Shown: piece by piece, positions 1 through 11,134 of the stretch | How positions within the stretch are numbered: the stretch's first letter is position 1 | How the letters are laid out: each line of letters starts with the position of its first letter | Source of the DNA: Deltaproteobacteria bacterium | Lineage (GTDB): Bacteria > Myxococcota_A > Polyangia > JACPQR01 | Direction of reading: 5' to 3' | Assembly: GCA_016190375.1 (NCBI GenBank) | Contig: JACPQR010000225.1 | Location: forward strand, 1-51,827 | Length of the DNA: 51,827 bases | The notes under the pieces: model-generated | What the model was told of the DNA's origin: nothing | The model's input: only the letters and a program-made list of their open reading frames with translations | Database searches by the model: none | Program-made: the position numbers and the translations under genes

Positions 1-1364
<1,364 letters not shown>

Positions 1365-1380
1365 CGCCACCTCGGGTGTC

Positions 1381-3174
1381 TCAGGTCAGATCCATCTTCG
1401 CGCGAAGCAGCTCCAGGGCTCGGCCCTCGTCGCCTGCGGCCTGTGCCCTTCGGATCTGCTCGGTCAAGCTCTGACTCGCGGCCTTTCGCCTCGCCCCACG
1501 CCTCGTCCTGGCTCCCTCTTCGAGGAAGGCCATGGCCTTCTCCGGGTCCGCCATCTCGGGCGTGCACAGCCGTGCGCCGACCCACTCCTTGATCTCGGGG
1601 TCCTCCTCGAGCTGCTCGAGGAGCGCGGGCGCGTCGAGGACGCCGCCCTTGATGCAGGTCAGGACGGCGTCGAAGGCCGACGCGATCGCCACGTCGTCCA
1701 GCACCTCGCGCACCTTCGCTGCCAGGTCGAACGGGAGGTTCGCCGCGCCGTCGAGCGCCGCACCGAGGAGCGCGAGCTCCGCCGGAGCATGCCCCGTATG
1801 GCCGCCGCCGGCCTCGCTCCGGGCCTGCACGGCCTGTCCCTTGAGGAGCCGGCGGGCGTCGTGCGGCATCAGCCCGAACGAGGTGGCGACGCGATCGACC
1901 AGCTTCTGCCTGACGATCGGGTCGACCGCCGCGTCGAGCACGGGGCGCAGCGAACGCACCGCCTGTGCCTGCGACTCGTGGCCGTCACCGCACCTCGCGG
2001 CCGCCTGGTCGATGAGGTACTCGGAGATCCCGCGTGCCGACTCGAGGAGCGCGCGCATCTGCTCCGTCCCACGCGAGCGCAGGAACTCGTCCGGATCGAG
2101 CTTGTCGGGCAGCGTGGCCACGCGGGCCTCGAGACCCGCCGACCGCACCGTGTCGAAGGCGGCGTGCGCCGCTTTCTGGCCCGCTGCGTCGCCGTCGAAG
2201 AGGAGGACGAGCTGCCGCGCCGAGCGCGCGAGGAGCTTGGCCTGAGGGACCGTGAACGCGGTGCCCATGGGCGCGACGACGTTGTCGAAGCCGCGCTCGA
2301 TCATCGCGAGCAGATCGAAGTTCCCCTCGACGAGGATGGCCTTCTCGGCGCGACGGATCGCCACCCGGCCGTTGTGCAGGCCGTAGACCGTCTCGCCCTT
2401 GCGGTAGATCGGCGTCTCCGGGCTGTTCACGTACTTGGGCGGCTCATCGCCATCCCTGCCCGACGTCGTCACACCGCCCGGCAGGGCACGCCCGCTGAAC
2501 GCGACGACCTTCCCGGCAGTGCCGGTCACTGGGAACATCAGCCGGTGCCTGAACAGGTCGTAGTGGCCCGGCCCCTGCCGCCGGGGCTTGACGAGGCCCA
2601 TCTGCTCGGCCTCGGCCGGCGATACTCCTTTCGTCCGCAGGTGCTCGGCGAGGCTCCCCCAGGCGTCCGGCGCGTAGCCGAGCCGGAACGCGGATGCCAC
2701 GCGGTCCGAGATCCCGCGCTTGGCGATCGCCTCGCGAGCCGCGGCGCCGGCCTCGGACCTCGAGCACTCCTCGAAGAAGCGGGTTGCGATCTCGTTGATC
2801 TCGAAGAGCCGCTCGCGCCGCCGGGCCTGACGATCCGCCTCGGCCCTCTGTTCGCGGTCCTCCTCATGCTCGGGCAGCTCGACGCCCACCTTTTCGGCGA
2901 GGCGCCGGGCAGCCTCCATGAAGGAGAGCCCCTCGAATCGCATCACGAACGCGAAGACGTCGCCGATCGCCCCGCACCCGTAGCAATGAAAGAGCTGCCG
3001 GGAGGGCGTGACGAAGAACGACGGGCTCTTCTCCTGGTGGAACGGGCAGAGCCCCTTCCACGCGCTTCCCGCGCGCTTCAGAGGCACGACGTCGCCGACC
3101 ACCGACACGATGTCCGCGCGGTCGCGAATCTCGGACTTCTTGTCCTCCGGGATCATCGTCGGTCCGCGTGCCAC
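1381..3174 (-). CDS. dnaG: DNA primase DnaG
   Basis: DnaG makes RNA primers for replication at the fork, working with the DnaB helicase. The protein is 597 residues, normal for the family. An N-terminal CHC2 zinc finger is visible (CPFHQEKSPSFF...FHCYGCG). The Toprim core follows, with the conserved acidic motifs EKAILVEGNFD and LLFDGDAAGQKAA. The C-terminal part is more variable, as expected for a helicase-interaction domain. The longest reading starts at a GTG (MARGPTMIPEDKK); an ATG six codons later (MIPEDKKSEIRDRADIV) aligns better with typical DnaG N-termini, although the GAGG before it is 17 nt away, so the start is uncertain by six residues. It is transcribed away from the CPBP protease gene and is followed after 16 bp by rpoD. 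Confidence 0.97.
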   Translation of the reverse strand: MARGPTMIPEDKKSEIRDRADIVSVVGDVVPLKRAGSAWKGLCPFHQEKSPSFFVTPSRQLFHCYGCGAIGDVFAFVMRFEGLSFMEAARRLAEKVGVELPEHEEDREQRAEADRQARRRERLFEINEIATRFFEECSRSEAGAAAREAIAKRGISDRVASAFRLGYAPDAWGSLAEHLRTKGVSPAEAEQMGLVKPRRQGPGHYDLFRHRLMFPVTGTAGKVVAFSGRALPGGVTTSGRDGDEPPKYVNSPETPIYRKGETVYGLHNGRVAIRRAEKAILVEGNFDLLAMIERGFDNVVAPMGTAFTVPQAKLLARSARQLVLLFDGDAAGQKAAHAAFDTVRSAGLEARVATLPDKLDPDEFLRSRGTEQMRALLESARGISEYLIDQAAARCGDGHESQAQAVRSLRPVLDAAVDPIVRQKLVDRVATSFGLMPHDARRLLKGQAVQARSEAGGGHTGHAPAELALLGAALDGAANLPFDLAAKVREVLDDVAIASAFDAVLTCIKGGVLDAPALLEQLEEDPEIKEWVGARLCTPEMADPEKAMAFLEEGARTRRGARRKAASQSLTEQIRRAQAAGDEGRALELLRAKMDLT

Positions 3175-3455
3175 CTCGGGTCGCCGCCCTTGGCGGCCCC
3201 GTTCCGAGCTCGGAGGCCATTCACCCCACCGTGCCGTAGCGTGCGTTCTCCAAATGACGCAACTTTTCGGCGCGGCGACAAAGCGGTGAAGTATAGTGAT
3301 GTGCGTTGGCCTGGCAACTGGGAGGTATCCCTCGCGGCTGTTCCGGACCTCGCCTCAAGGTAGCGGGTGGATCTTTCCGCGCAAGCGGCGGTTAATAGGT
3401 GGCCGGCCGGGATCCTGTCAACCGGAAATCTACAGAAACTGCGTCATCCGCCAAC
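3175..3455. promoter_or_regulatory. Divergent intergenic region dnaG / CPBP protease
   Basis: This gap separates dnaG (minus) from the CPBP-protease operon (plus) and must hold promoters for both. It is less GC-rich than its surroundings. A TATAGT box lies at 3292-3297 on the plus strand, a plausible -10, but I see no convincing -35 at 16-18 bp. No conserved small ORF or RNA gene is recognisable. If the protease starts at the later Met codon at 3516, the gap grows to about 340 bp. Confidence 0.4.
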
Positions 3456-4268
3456 ATGGCGTCATCACAAGAGAAAGAAGGACCCGCGGGCAGCGCCCCG
3501 GAGGACCAGGCCCCGATGCTGACGCGGCGCGTTGTCGTCCGCGAGGTCCTCGGGTCCTTCGGGGTGTCCCTGGCCGCGACGATCGTCCTGTACCAGCTCC
3601 GTGTCATCCCGTTCGTCCGGGAGAACCTGCACGCCCTGGTCGCCGTGGTCTTCATGCTCCTGCCGATCACTCTCCTGCAGCGACGCAACGAGGATTTCGG
3701 TCGCTTCGGGATCGCGATGGGGGGTCTGTTCGGAGCCGCACCGAGGCGGCCGGGCCTCGTCGGGCTCGTCCGGGACCTCGTCTCGATCGTCTGGCGGAAT
3801 CGCGCCCGGATCGTCTCCGACGCGGGCTTCGCCCTGGTGGTGGCCTTCGCGGTCTTCCCCGCGTTCTTCGTGGGGTTTCGGATCTACTGGAACGCGACGA
3901 GGCCTTTCTCGTTCCACCCGCCGCCGGGCTTCGCCGCGATCGCCCTCGCGCAGCTCGTCGTCGTGGGTCTGCCGGAGGAGTTCTTCTACCGGGGCTACGT
4001 GCAGACCCGGATGAGGGAGGTCTTCCCCCGGACCTGGCGGATCGCGGGCGCCGACGTCTCGCCGATGGGCCTTCTGGCGACGAGCACGTTCTTCGCGCTC
4101 GGTCACTTCCTCGTCGACCTGCAGCCGGCGCGGCTCGCCGTCTTCTTTCCCTCGTTTCTCTTCGGGTGGATGCGCGAGAGGCGTGGCACGATTGGCGCCT
4201 CGGCGATCTTCCACGCCATGTGCAACGTCTTCGCGGACACGTTGATGATCGGGTACTTCGGGAGATGA
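3456..4268 (+). CDS. CPBP-family glutamic-type intramembrane protease
   Basis: This is a polytopic membrane protein of the CAAX-protease / bacteriocin-processing (CPBP, ABI) family. The family motifs are present: PEEFFYRGYVQTRM (EExxxR, motif 1), ALGHFLVD (motif 2 histidine) and IFHAMCNVFAD (motif 3 histidine and Asn). Hydrophobic segments surround them. About 270 residues are encoded from the ATG used here. A GTG at 3399 gives 19 more residues, and an ATG at 3516 (MLTRRVVVREVLG) has a better ribosome site (GGAGG, 11 nt upstream), so the true start is open. Only 7 bp separate it from nadC. The substrate is unknown. Some CPBP proteins in Myxococcota are proposed sorting proteases for C-terminal anchor tripartite signals ('myxosortases'); the short single-domain form fits that idea, but I cannot show it from sequence alone. 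Confidence 0.85.
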   Translation: MASSQEKEGPAGSAPEDQAPMLTRRVVVREVLGSFGVSLAATIVLYQLRVIPFVRENLHALVAVVFMLLPITLLQRRNEDFGRFGIAMGGLFGAAPRRPGLVGLVRDLVSIVWRNRARIVSDAGFALVVAFAVFPAFFVGFRIYWNATRPFSFHPPPGFAAIALAQLVVVGLPEEFFYRGYVQTRMREVFPRTWRIAGADVSPMGLLATSTFFALGHFLVDLQPARLAVFFPSFLFGWMRERRGTIGASAIFHAMCNVFADTLMIGYFGR

Positions 4269-4275
4269 CAATCTG

Positions 4276-5124
4276 ATGGACATCGCGCTGCCCATCGCAG
4301 CAATCGACCGGATCGTGGACCTCGCCCTCGAGGAGGACGCAGCCCGCGGAGACGTCACGACCAGACTCACCGTGGGCCCCGGCAGGCTCGGGGTGGCGCA
4401 CGCGGCGGCCCGCGAGGAGCTGGCCGTCGCGGGCCTGGGCGTGTTCGCGCGGGTCTTCGCGCGGGTCGACTCCTCGATCGAGGTCCAGCGTCTCGCGGCG
4501 GAGGGCGCGTGGGTGGCCGCGGGTGCCCGGCTGGCGACCGTGCGGGGGCGCGTCGCGCCGATCCTGGCCGGCGAGCGAGTGGCCTTGAACATCCTCCAGC
4601 GGATGTGTGGGATCGCGTCCACGACCCGCCGCTTCGTCGAGGCCGCGGCGCGAGGCGGCCGTGCCAGGGTCTGCGACACCCGCAAGACGACTCCCGGGCT
4701 TCGCCTCCTCGAGCGCTACGCGGTCCGCTGCGGGGGCGGGCACAACCACCGCGAGGACCTCTGCAGCGGCGTCCTCATCAAGGACAACCACCTCGCCGCC
4801 TGTGGTGGCGTTCGCCCGGCGGTGCTCGCGGCGAAGGCCGGTGCGCCCCACCCGCTCAGGATCGAGGTCGAGGTGACGACGCTCGCCGAGCTCGACGAGG
4901 CGCTCGCGGCCGGCGCCGATGCGGTCCTGCTCGACAACATGGACCCGGGCACCATGACCGAAGCCGTCCGGCGCGCCGCCGGACACGCGCTGGTCGAGGC
5001 CTCTGGCGGCGTGCGGCTCGAGACCGTGGAGGCCATCGCGCGCACCGGCGTCGACGTGATCAGCGTCGGCGCGCTCACCCACTCGGCGAGGGCGGCCGAC
5101 ATTGCCCTGGATCTCGAGCCATGA
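4276..5124 (+). CDS. nadC: Nicotinate-nucleotide pyrophosphorylase (carboxylating), quinolinate phosphoribosyltransferase
   Basis: NadC converts quinolinate and PRPP to nicotinate mononucleotide, CO2 and pyrophosphate in de novo NAD synthesis. The 282 residues match the family's usual length. Signature stretches are visible: NILQRMCGIAST, the substrate-binding segment RKTTPGLRLLERYAV followed by GGGHNHR, LIKDNH, and the barrel strands DAVLLDNM, EASGGV and DVISVGALTHS. A GGAG lies 11 nt before the ATG. It follows the CPBP protease by 7 bp and its stop overlaps the birA start (ATGA), so the three genes look like one operon. nadB lies about 15 kb away in this window; nadA is not in the window. 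Confidence 0.97.
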   Translation: MDIALPIAAIDRIVDLALEEDAARGDVTTRLTVGPGRLGVAHAAAREELAVAGLGVFARVFARVDSSIEVQRLAAEGAWVAAGARLATVRGRVAPILAGERVALNILQRMCGIASTTRRFVEAAARGGRARVCDTRKTTPGLRLLERYAVRCGGGHNHREDLCSGVLIKDNHLAACGGVRPAVLAAKAGAPHPLRIEVEVTTLAELDEALAAGADAVLLDNMDPGTMTEAVRRAAGHALVEASGGVRLETVEAIARTGVDVISVGALTHSARAADIALDLEP

Positions 5125-5873
5125 ACGACCTTCGGGCGCTCGCCGCTCGAGCCCGGACCCGGTGGCCGGGACGGGCAGTGCGCGTCCTTCGCGAGGTGAC
5201 CTCGACCAACGACGTCGTGAAGGCCGCGGCGCGCGCCGGCGAGCCCCCGGGGCTCGTGGTGGTCGCGAATTCCCAGACCTCCGGGCGCGGGCGCGGCGGT
5301 CACGGCTGGCACTCGCCGCCCGGAGCCGGGCTGTACCTGTCCACGCTGATCGACGCGCCCTGCGACGCGCGGCTCCTGCAGGTGCCGGTCGTGTGCGCGC
5401 TCGCGGTGGTCACGGGGCTGTCGATGCTGGCGAGGGGTCTCGCGATCAAGTGGCCGAACGACATCGTCACGGCCGACGGTCGCAAGCTCGCGGGCATCCT
5501 CTGCGAGTCGGTCGCCCGGAAAGTCGTCGTCGGAATCGGCGTCAACGTCGCGGTCGAGAGCTTCCCGGCGGAGCTCGACGCTCGAGCGATCTCCCTTCAC
5601 ACCATCGCGGAGGCCGGACCGCACGACCGGTCGGTCGTGGCGATGGCCATCCTCGACGCGCTCGACGACTGGCGAGGAGGCTGGAAGCAGCTTGGCTTCG
5701 AGGCGATCCGCAAGGTCTTCCTCGAGCTCACCTCGACCATCGGCAAGCACGTGGAATGCGAGGGGGTTCGCGGAAAGGCAATCGGCCTGTCGGCCGACGG
5801 CGCACTGGAGATCCTGCGCGAGGACGGCGCGCTCGTGCCGATCCACGCGGGCGATCTCGTGACGCTCTCCTAG
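5121..5873 (+). CDS. birA: Biotin--[acetyl-CoA-carboxylase] ligase, monofunctional BirA
   Basis: This enzyme activates biotin to biotinyl-5'-AMP and attaches it to the biotin carboxyl carrier of biotin-dependent carboxylases. The 250 residues carry the catalytic core motifs: EVTSTNDV, the biotinyl-AMP loop GRGRGGHGWHSPPG, KWPNDI, KLAGILCE and VVGIGVNV, followed by the small C-terminal SH3-like domain. There is no N-terminal winged-helix domain, so it is the class I form that does not repress biotin operons. The reading frame is open well upstream, but the ATG at 5121 overlapping the nadC stop is the natural start (MNDLRALAARAR). Its stop overlaps the end of the convergent receiver-GGDEF gene by 4 bp. 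Confidence 0.96.
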   Translation: MNDLRALAARARTRWPGRAVRVLREVTSTNDVVKAAARAGEPPGLVVVANSQTSGRGRGGHGWHSPPGAGLYLSTLIDAPCDARLLQVPVVCALAVVTGLSMLARGLAIKWPNDIVTADGRKLAGILCESVARKVVVGIGVNVAVESFPAELDARAISLHTIAEAGPHDRSVVAMAILDALDDWRGGWKQLGFEAIRKVFLELTSTIGKHVECEGVRGKAIGLSADGALEILREDGALVPIHAGDLVTLS

Positions 5874-6778
5874 CCCGCGGTCTCGTCGTCGTCGCCGTGC
5901 ACCATCAGGCAGTTGCGTCCGGCGCGCTTGGCGGCGAGGAGCGCACGGCCCGCCTCGATGAGGAGGCGATCCGGCGTCGTGATCTCGCGGTGGGGAATCA
6001 CCGCCAGACCCACGCTGGCCGTGGCGTGCAGCTCGGTCTCCTTCCAGGGCACGGTCGAGGACTCGATCGCGCGCCGGATCCGCTCGCCGAGCAGCATCGC
6101 GCCGTCCACGTCGGCGCCGGGCGCGATCACGACGAACTCGCCGCCCTGCACGCAGAAGGCGCCGTCGGTGGCGCGCAGACAGCCCTGGATCGCGCTCGCG
6201 GCGACGCGGCGTACCTCGTCGCCGGCGTCGCGGCCGTGGGAGTTGTTCATCTTCTCGAGCCCGTCGAGGTCGATCGAGAGGACGGCGAAGGGGGCCTTGT
6301 GGCGCTGAGCCATGGCGAACGAGCTCTTGATCTGCGCCTCGAGCGCCCGCCGGTTGGCGATCCCCGTCATCAGATCGATGTGCGCCACGTCCGCGGCCTG
6401 ACGATGCGAGGCCCGGATCCTGAGGAGCGCCCGCACCCGGGCAAGCAGCTCCTGCGGGTCCACGGTTCCCATCAAGTACTCGTCTGCGCCGGCGTCGAGT
6501 CCGGTCACTCGTTCGCCCACCGTCCCCTCGGTGGAGAAGAGCATGACCGGGAGGTACTCGTACGAGGCGGCCTTCAGCCGCCGGCAGAGCTCGATGCCCC
6601 CGAGGTCCGGCCCGCCTTCGAGATCGATGGCCGCCAGGTCGAAAGGGCCCTGCTGACCGAACACGGCCAGAGCCTCGGCGCAGGTGGCGGCCATCGCCTC
6701 ATGCCCATCGCCACCGAGGATCTCGGCGAGACGCGCGGCGGCTTTCAGGTCGTCGTCGACGGCCAGGATCCGTGCCAT
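5870..6778 (-). CDS. Receiver-GGDEF protein with degenerate active site
   Basis: This is a two-domain signalling protein of 302 residues, organised like a response-regulator diguanylate cyclase. The receiver (residues 1-120) has the acidic cluster DDD (8-10), a phospho-acceptor Asp at 52 (AAIDLEGG) and a Ser/Thr switch (LFST). The usual Lys of the DYLxKP motif is replaced (EYLMGTVDP). The GGDEF domain follows (DLMTGIANRRAL, IDLDGLEKMNNSHG), but its signature reads QGGEF instead of GGDEF. The inhibitory-site RxxD is retained as RATD, five residues before it. It may therefore bind cyclic-di-GMP rather than make it, though residual activity cannot be excluded. The start is MARILAVDD; a -10-like TATAGT sits 7 nt before this ATG. 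Confidence 0.88.
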   Translation of the reverse strand: MARILAVDDDLKAAARLAEILGGDGHEAMAATCAEALAVFGQQGPFDLAAIDLEGGPDLGGIELCRRLKAASYEYLPVMLFSTEGTVGERVTGLDAGADEYLMGTVDPQELLARVRALLRIRASHRQAADVAHIDLMTGIANRRALEAQIKSSFAMAQRHKAPFAVLSIDLDGLEKMNNSHGRDAGDEVRRVAASAIQGCLRATDGAFCVQGGEFVVIAPGADVDGAMLLGERIRRAIESSTVPWKETELHATASVGLAVIPHREITTPDRLLIEAGRALLAAKRAGRNCLMVHGDDDETAG

Positions 6779-6785
6779 GGCACGC

Positions 6786-6815
6786 ACTATAGACGGCCAG
6801 ACCCCCGCGCGTCGA
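6786..6815 (-). promoter_or_regulatory. Candidate sigma-70 promoter for receiver-GGDEF gene, possibly leaderless
   Basis: On the minus strand TCGACG (6815-6810, 4/6 to the -35 consensus) is separated by 18 bp from TATAGT (6791-6786, 5/6 to the -10 consensus). The box ends 7 nt before the ATG at 6778, so transcription would begin at or within a base or two of the start codon. No Shine-Dalgarno sequence is present, which fits a leaderless transcript. Confidence 0.45.
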
Positions 6816-6859
6816 CAGGGCCGAGGTTCCGTCACGCGCGCCGGCGACCAGACCCGCGA

Positions 6860-8137
6860 TCACAGGAGCTTCAGCGCTTCCGTGGCGTCGCGCGGCCTCG
6901 CGCCCGAGTCCGCGTTGGCGAGCCTCGCCGCGAGGTTGGCCGAGACGTCGGTCGCGTCCGCGGTGCGCGCGCGGAGCTCGGAGAGGATCACGCCGATCGC
7001 GAAGACGTCGCTCGCCGCCGTCGCGCAAGCGCCCTTCTGGACCTCGGGTGGCATGTACGCATAGGTGCCGACCTGCTCCTTGGCCCCCTGCGAGTCGCCG
7101 GGCACGAGGGCAACGCCGAAATCGGAGATGACGATCTCGCCCGAGTCGCGGACGAGGAGATTGGAGGGCTTCAGATCGCGGTGGACGACCCCGTGACGAT
7201 GCACCAGCGCGAGCGGCTCGAGGACGAGGCGCGCGAGGGCGAGGATGTGGGCCTCGGTCAGCCTCGCATCACCGCGGGTCATGGTCGCGACGGTGCCGCC
7301 GGCGATGCGCTCCATCACGATCGCGCGAAGCTGCTCGTCCACGTCGAGCACGCGGATGATGCCCGGGTGCCGCAGCATCGCGGCCGTGCGGGCCTCGAGC
7401 CGAAACCGGCGGCCTGGCGCGCCCTGGCGGTCGGGGTGATAGACCTTGAGCGCCACCTCGCGGTCGATCTCGGTGTCATGGGCGAGGTAGACGGTGCCCG
7501 CGCCGCCGCGGCCGAGCTCGCGCAAGAGCCGAAACCGACCGCTAGCCATCGCGCCGTCGGGCGACAGGAGTGTCGGCGTGGCGCCGCCCGGCAGGGCCGG
7601 ATGCAGAAGGCCCGTCAGCCGCAGGACGCGCTCGCGCGCGTTCGGGAGCTCGAGGTCGCGCGCCAGTACCCGCTCGTACCAGCGCAGCGCACCTTCGAGG
7701 TCGCCGGCGCGCTCGTGGAGCTCGCCGAGCAGGAACGCCGCCCTGGCCGCGTGCGCCGGAACGTCCGCCAGATCCTCGAGGAGCGGCTTCGCTGCCGCGT
7801 CGTCGACTCTGGCAAGCAGAAGGTCGGCCGAGAGCGCCCTGAGCTCGTGGTCGTGCGGCCGCGCGGCCCCGAGCCGGTGAATGAGGTCGACGGCGACGAG
7901 CTCTCGACCCGCCTTCCGGAGCGACTCCACCGCGCGGTGGACCTCGGCCGCGTCCGCTCGATCCGGGCGTGCCACGAGGTCCCGAAGATAGCCCTCGGCG
8001 TCGGCGCCGAGCAGAGCGCCCGGGGCGTCGGAGCCGAGGCGGTGGGCCGGCTCGACGGGTCCCGTCGCCGGCTCGCCGGCATCCCGCTCGCTCGCTCGGG
8101 GCCTGAAGCGACCGGTCAGCCGTTTCCAGATTGACAA
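6860..8137 (-). CDS. Ser/Thr protein kinase (Hanks type) with N-terminal TPR-like region
   Basis: About 425 residues. The N-terminal half is helical and TPR-like (for example AAFLLGELHERAGDLEGALRW), and a kinase domain occupies the C-terminal half. Kinase landmarks are the glycine loop ELGRGGAGTVYLAHD, the catalytic Lys in VALKVYH, VVHRDLKPSNLLV, the metal-binding ISDFG and the MPPEV (APE-like) motif. No transmembrane helix or PASTA repeat follows; the protein ends shortly after the kinase fold, so it is cytoplasmic. The start appears to be a TTG (SIWKRLTGRF after the initiator) with GAGGTG a few bases upstream. It overlaps the end of the FHA gene by 22 bp, so the two are almost certainly co-translated. 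The FHA partner is the obvious candidate for a phosphothreonine reader or substrate of this kinase. Confidence 0.93.
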   Translation of the reverse strand: MSIWKRLTGRFRPRASERDAGEPATGPVEPAHRLGSDAPGALLGADAEGYLRDLVARPDRADAAEVHRAVESLRKAGRELVAVDLIHRLGAARPHDHELRALSADLLLARVDDAAAKPLLEDLADVPAHAARAAFLLGELHERAGDLEGALRWYERVLARDLELPNARERVLRLTGLLHPALPGGATPTLLSPDGAMASGRFRLLRELGRGGAGTVYLAHDTEIDREVALKVYHPDRQGAPGRRFRLEARTAAMLRHPGIIRVLDVDEQLRAIVMERIAGGTVATMTRGDARLTEAHILALARLVLEPLALVHRHGVVHRDLKPSNLLVRDSGEIVISDFGVALVPGDSQGAKEQVGTYAYMPPEVQKGACATAASDVFAIGVILSELRARTADATDVSANLAARLANADSGARPRDATEALKLL

Positions 8138-9291
8138 TCCGGCACCTCGATTCGTGTCGCGCCCGCCTCCACGAGGTCTCCAGCGATCAGCACGATCGGC
8201 TCGACCGTGCGCTTGCCGTTCAGGCTCACGGGCGCCGACGAGATCAGCCGGGCCCTTCCGGACGCGTCGAACGACAGAGTGGGCGAGGCGTCGGGGATCT
8301 CGAACCGCCCGTCGGCGAGCACGAACCGCCTGCCTCGATCGAGCCCCTCGACGACCTCGAGAGACAGCGTCGCTCCCCGCTCCTCGAAGCGCAGCTTGCA
8401 AGCGTCGCCCAGGCCGATCGTGCCCGAGCCCAAGAGCGGCAGCGCCCCGCCGACGGCGATCCCTTCCAGCGTCGTTCCGTTGCGGCTGCCCGCGTCCTCG
8501 ATCAGGAACCGTCCGCCCGCCCGCGAGATGCGGGCGTGACGGCGCGAGATGCCGGCGTGTCGAAGCGAGACCTCGGCCTCCGCGCGGCCGAGGATCGCCG
8601 GGAGCCGGCCGATGACGCGATACTCCAGCGAGCCGACCTTGAGGAGGATCCGGCCGGGCGGCGGAAAACGGAGCTCGAACTTGCGGAGGAGCTCGTCGTA
8701 CCCCTCGGCGGCCTTCGCCGTCGCCGCCGCCCGGCGCAAGGAAGCGAGCGCCCGGTCGCGACCGCCGGCCGCGAGCTCCATCTCGTAGTCCTGGAACGCG
8801 AGCCGGGCGGTGCGCGCGCCGGACTCGGTAGCCTGCTCCTGGTCGAGCAGGGACTCGAGCTTCTCCACGAGCCCTCCACGCTCGTAGCATCGCGCGACGT
8901 CCTCGCGGCGGCCGAGCAGCTCGTGAGCCTCGGCGGCCCTGCCCCACTCCTCCGCGTCCTCGAAGAGCGCCGCGGACTCCTCGAGCATCTCGACGTCGCG
9001 GGCACCCGCGACTCCGTCGATCTTCGCCCGCCCGAGGATGGCGCCGGCGAGCGCGACCTCGACGACCCGGATGTCAGCCTCGGTGTCCAGCCAGTCGAGG
9101 GCGTTGCGCAAGGACGCGATCCTCGCGACCGGGTCGCTCGCACGCTCCGCCAGCCTGAGGTGCATATCCGCGACCTTGTCACGCTGGCCCGCGAGGGCGT
9201 ACTGCCGCGCTGCCTCCTCGAGCTGGCCTCCCGCCTCGGCCACGAGGGCCCTTCGGTAGCTCGGCGACAAGAGGCGGCGGATGATGCTCAT
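8116..9291 (-). CDS. FHA-domain protein with helical N-terminus, coupled to Ser/Thr kinase
   Basis: 391 residues. Residues 1 to about 210 are alpha-helical and repeat-like (AEAGGQLEEAARQYALAGQRDK, EEWGRAAEAHELLGRREDVARCYERGG), probably degenerate TPRs. A clear FHA domain follows, with GR in the first strand (ILGRAEAEVSL), SRRHARI and DAGSRNGT, the phosphothreonine-binding signature. The last 80 residues look like a second, degenerate FHA-like fold (LEVVEGLDRGRRFVLADG...VSLNGKRTVEPI) that lacks the SxxH motif. FHA domains bind phosphothreonine peptides, so with the overlapping kinase gene this forms a kinase-reader pair. The start MSIIRRLL is the first Met; the ribosome site is weak. Confidence 0.9.
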   Translation of the reverse strand: MSIIRRLLSPSYRRALVAEAGGQLEEAARQYALAGQRDKVADMHLRLAERASDPVARIASLRNALDWLDTEADIRVVEVALAGAILGRAKIDGVAGARDVEMLEESAALFEDAEEWGRAAEAHELLGRREDVARCYERGGLVEKLESLLDQEQATESGARTARLAFQDYEMELAAGGRDRALASLRRAAATAKAAEGYDELLRKFELRFPPPGRILLKVGSLEYRVIGRLPAILGRAEAEVSLRHAGISRRHARISRAGGRFLIEDAGSRNGTTLEGIAVGGALPLLGSGTIGLGDACKLRFEERGATLSLEVVEGLDRGRRFVLADGRFEIPDASPTLSFDASGRARLISSAPVSLNGKRTVEPIVLIAGDLVEAGATRIEVPDCQSGNG

Positions 9292-9342
9292 CGACTTGGC
9301 GAAGAATAGTCCCTTCGCCGCGGTCAGGGTCCGTCCATTGCC

Positions 9343-9372
9343 TTGACATGGATCCGCGCCAGAGTCGATGAT
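9343..9372 (+). promoter_or_regulatory. Candidate promoter upstream of pilB
   Basis: A perfect TTGACA (9343-9348) is followed after 18 bp by GATGAT (9367-9372, 4/6 to TATAAT). It lies about 50 bp before the pilB ATG, in the 129-bp gap between the divergent FHA gene and pilB. It is the only good -35 hexamer in this gap. Confidence 0.35.
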
Positions 9373-9420
9373 CCTCTACTCCGTCCCGGTCGGGACCGGA
9401 TCCAGGAGGCCGCTTCCGGC

Positions 9421-11124
<1,704 letters not shown>

Positions 11125-11134
11125 GAAAGGCCCC

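Noticed and set aside
5102..8134. A long open frame on the plus strand through birA, the receiver-GGDEF gene and the kinase gene
   Set aside because: It overlaps three genes with recognisable motifs in other frames, and its own translation matches nothing.
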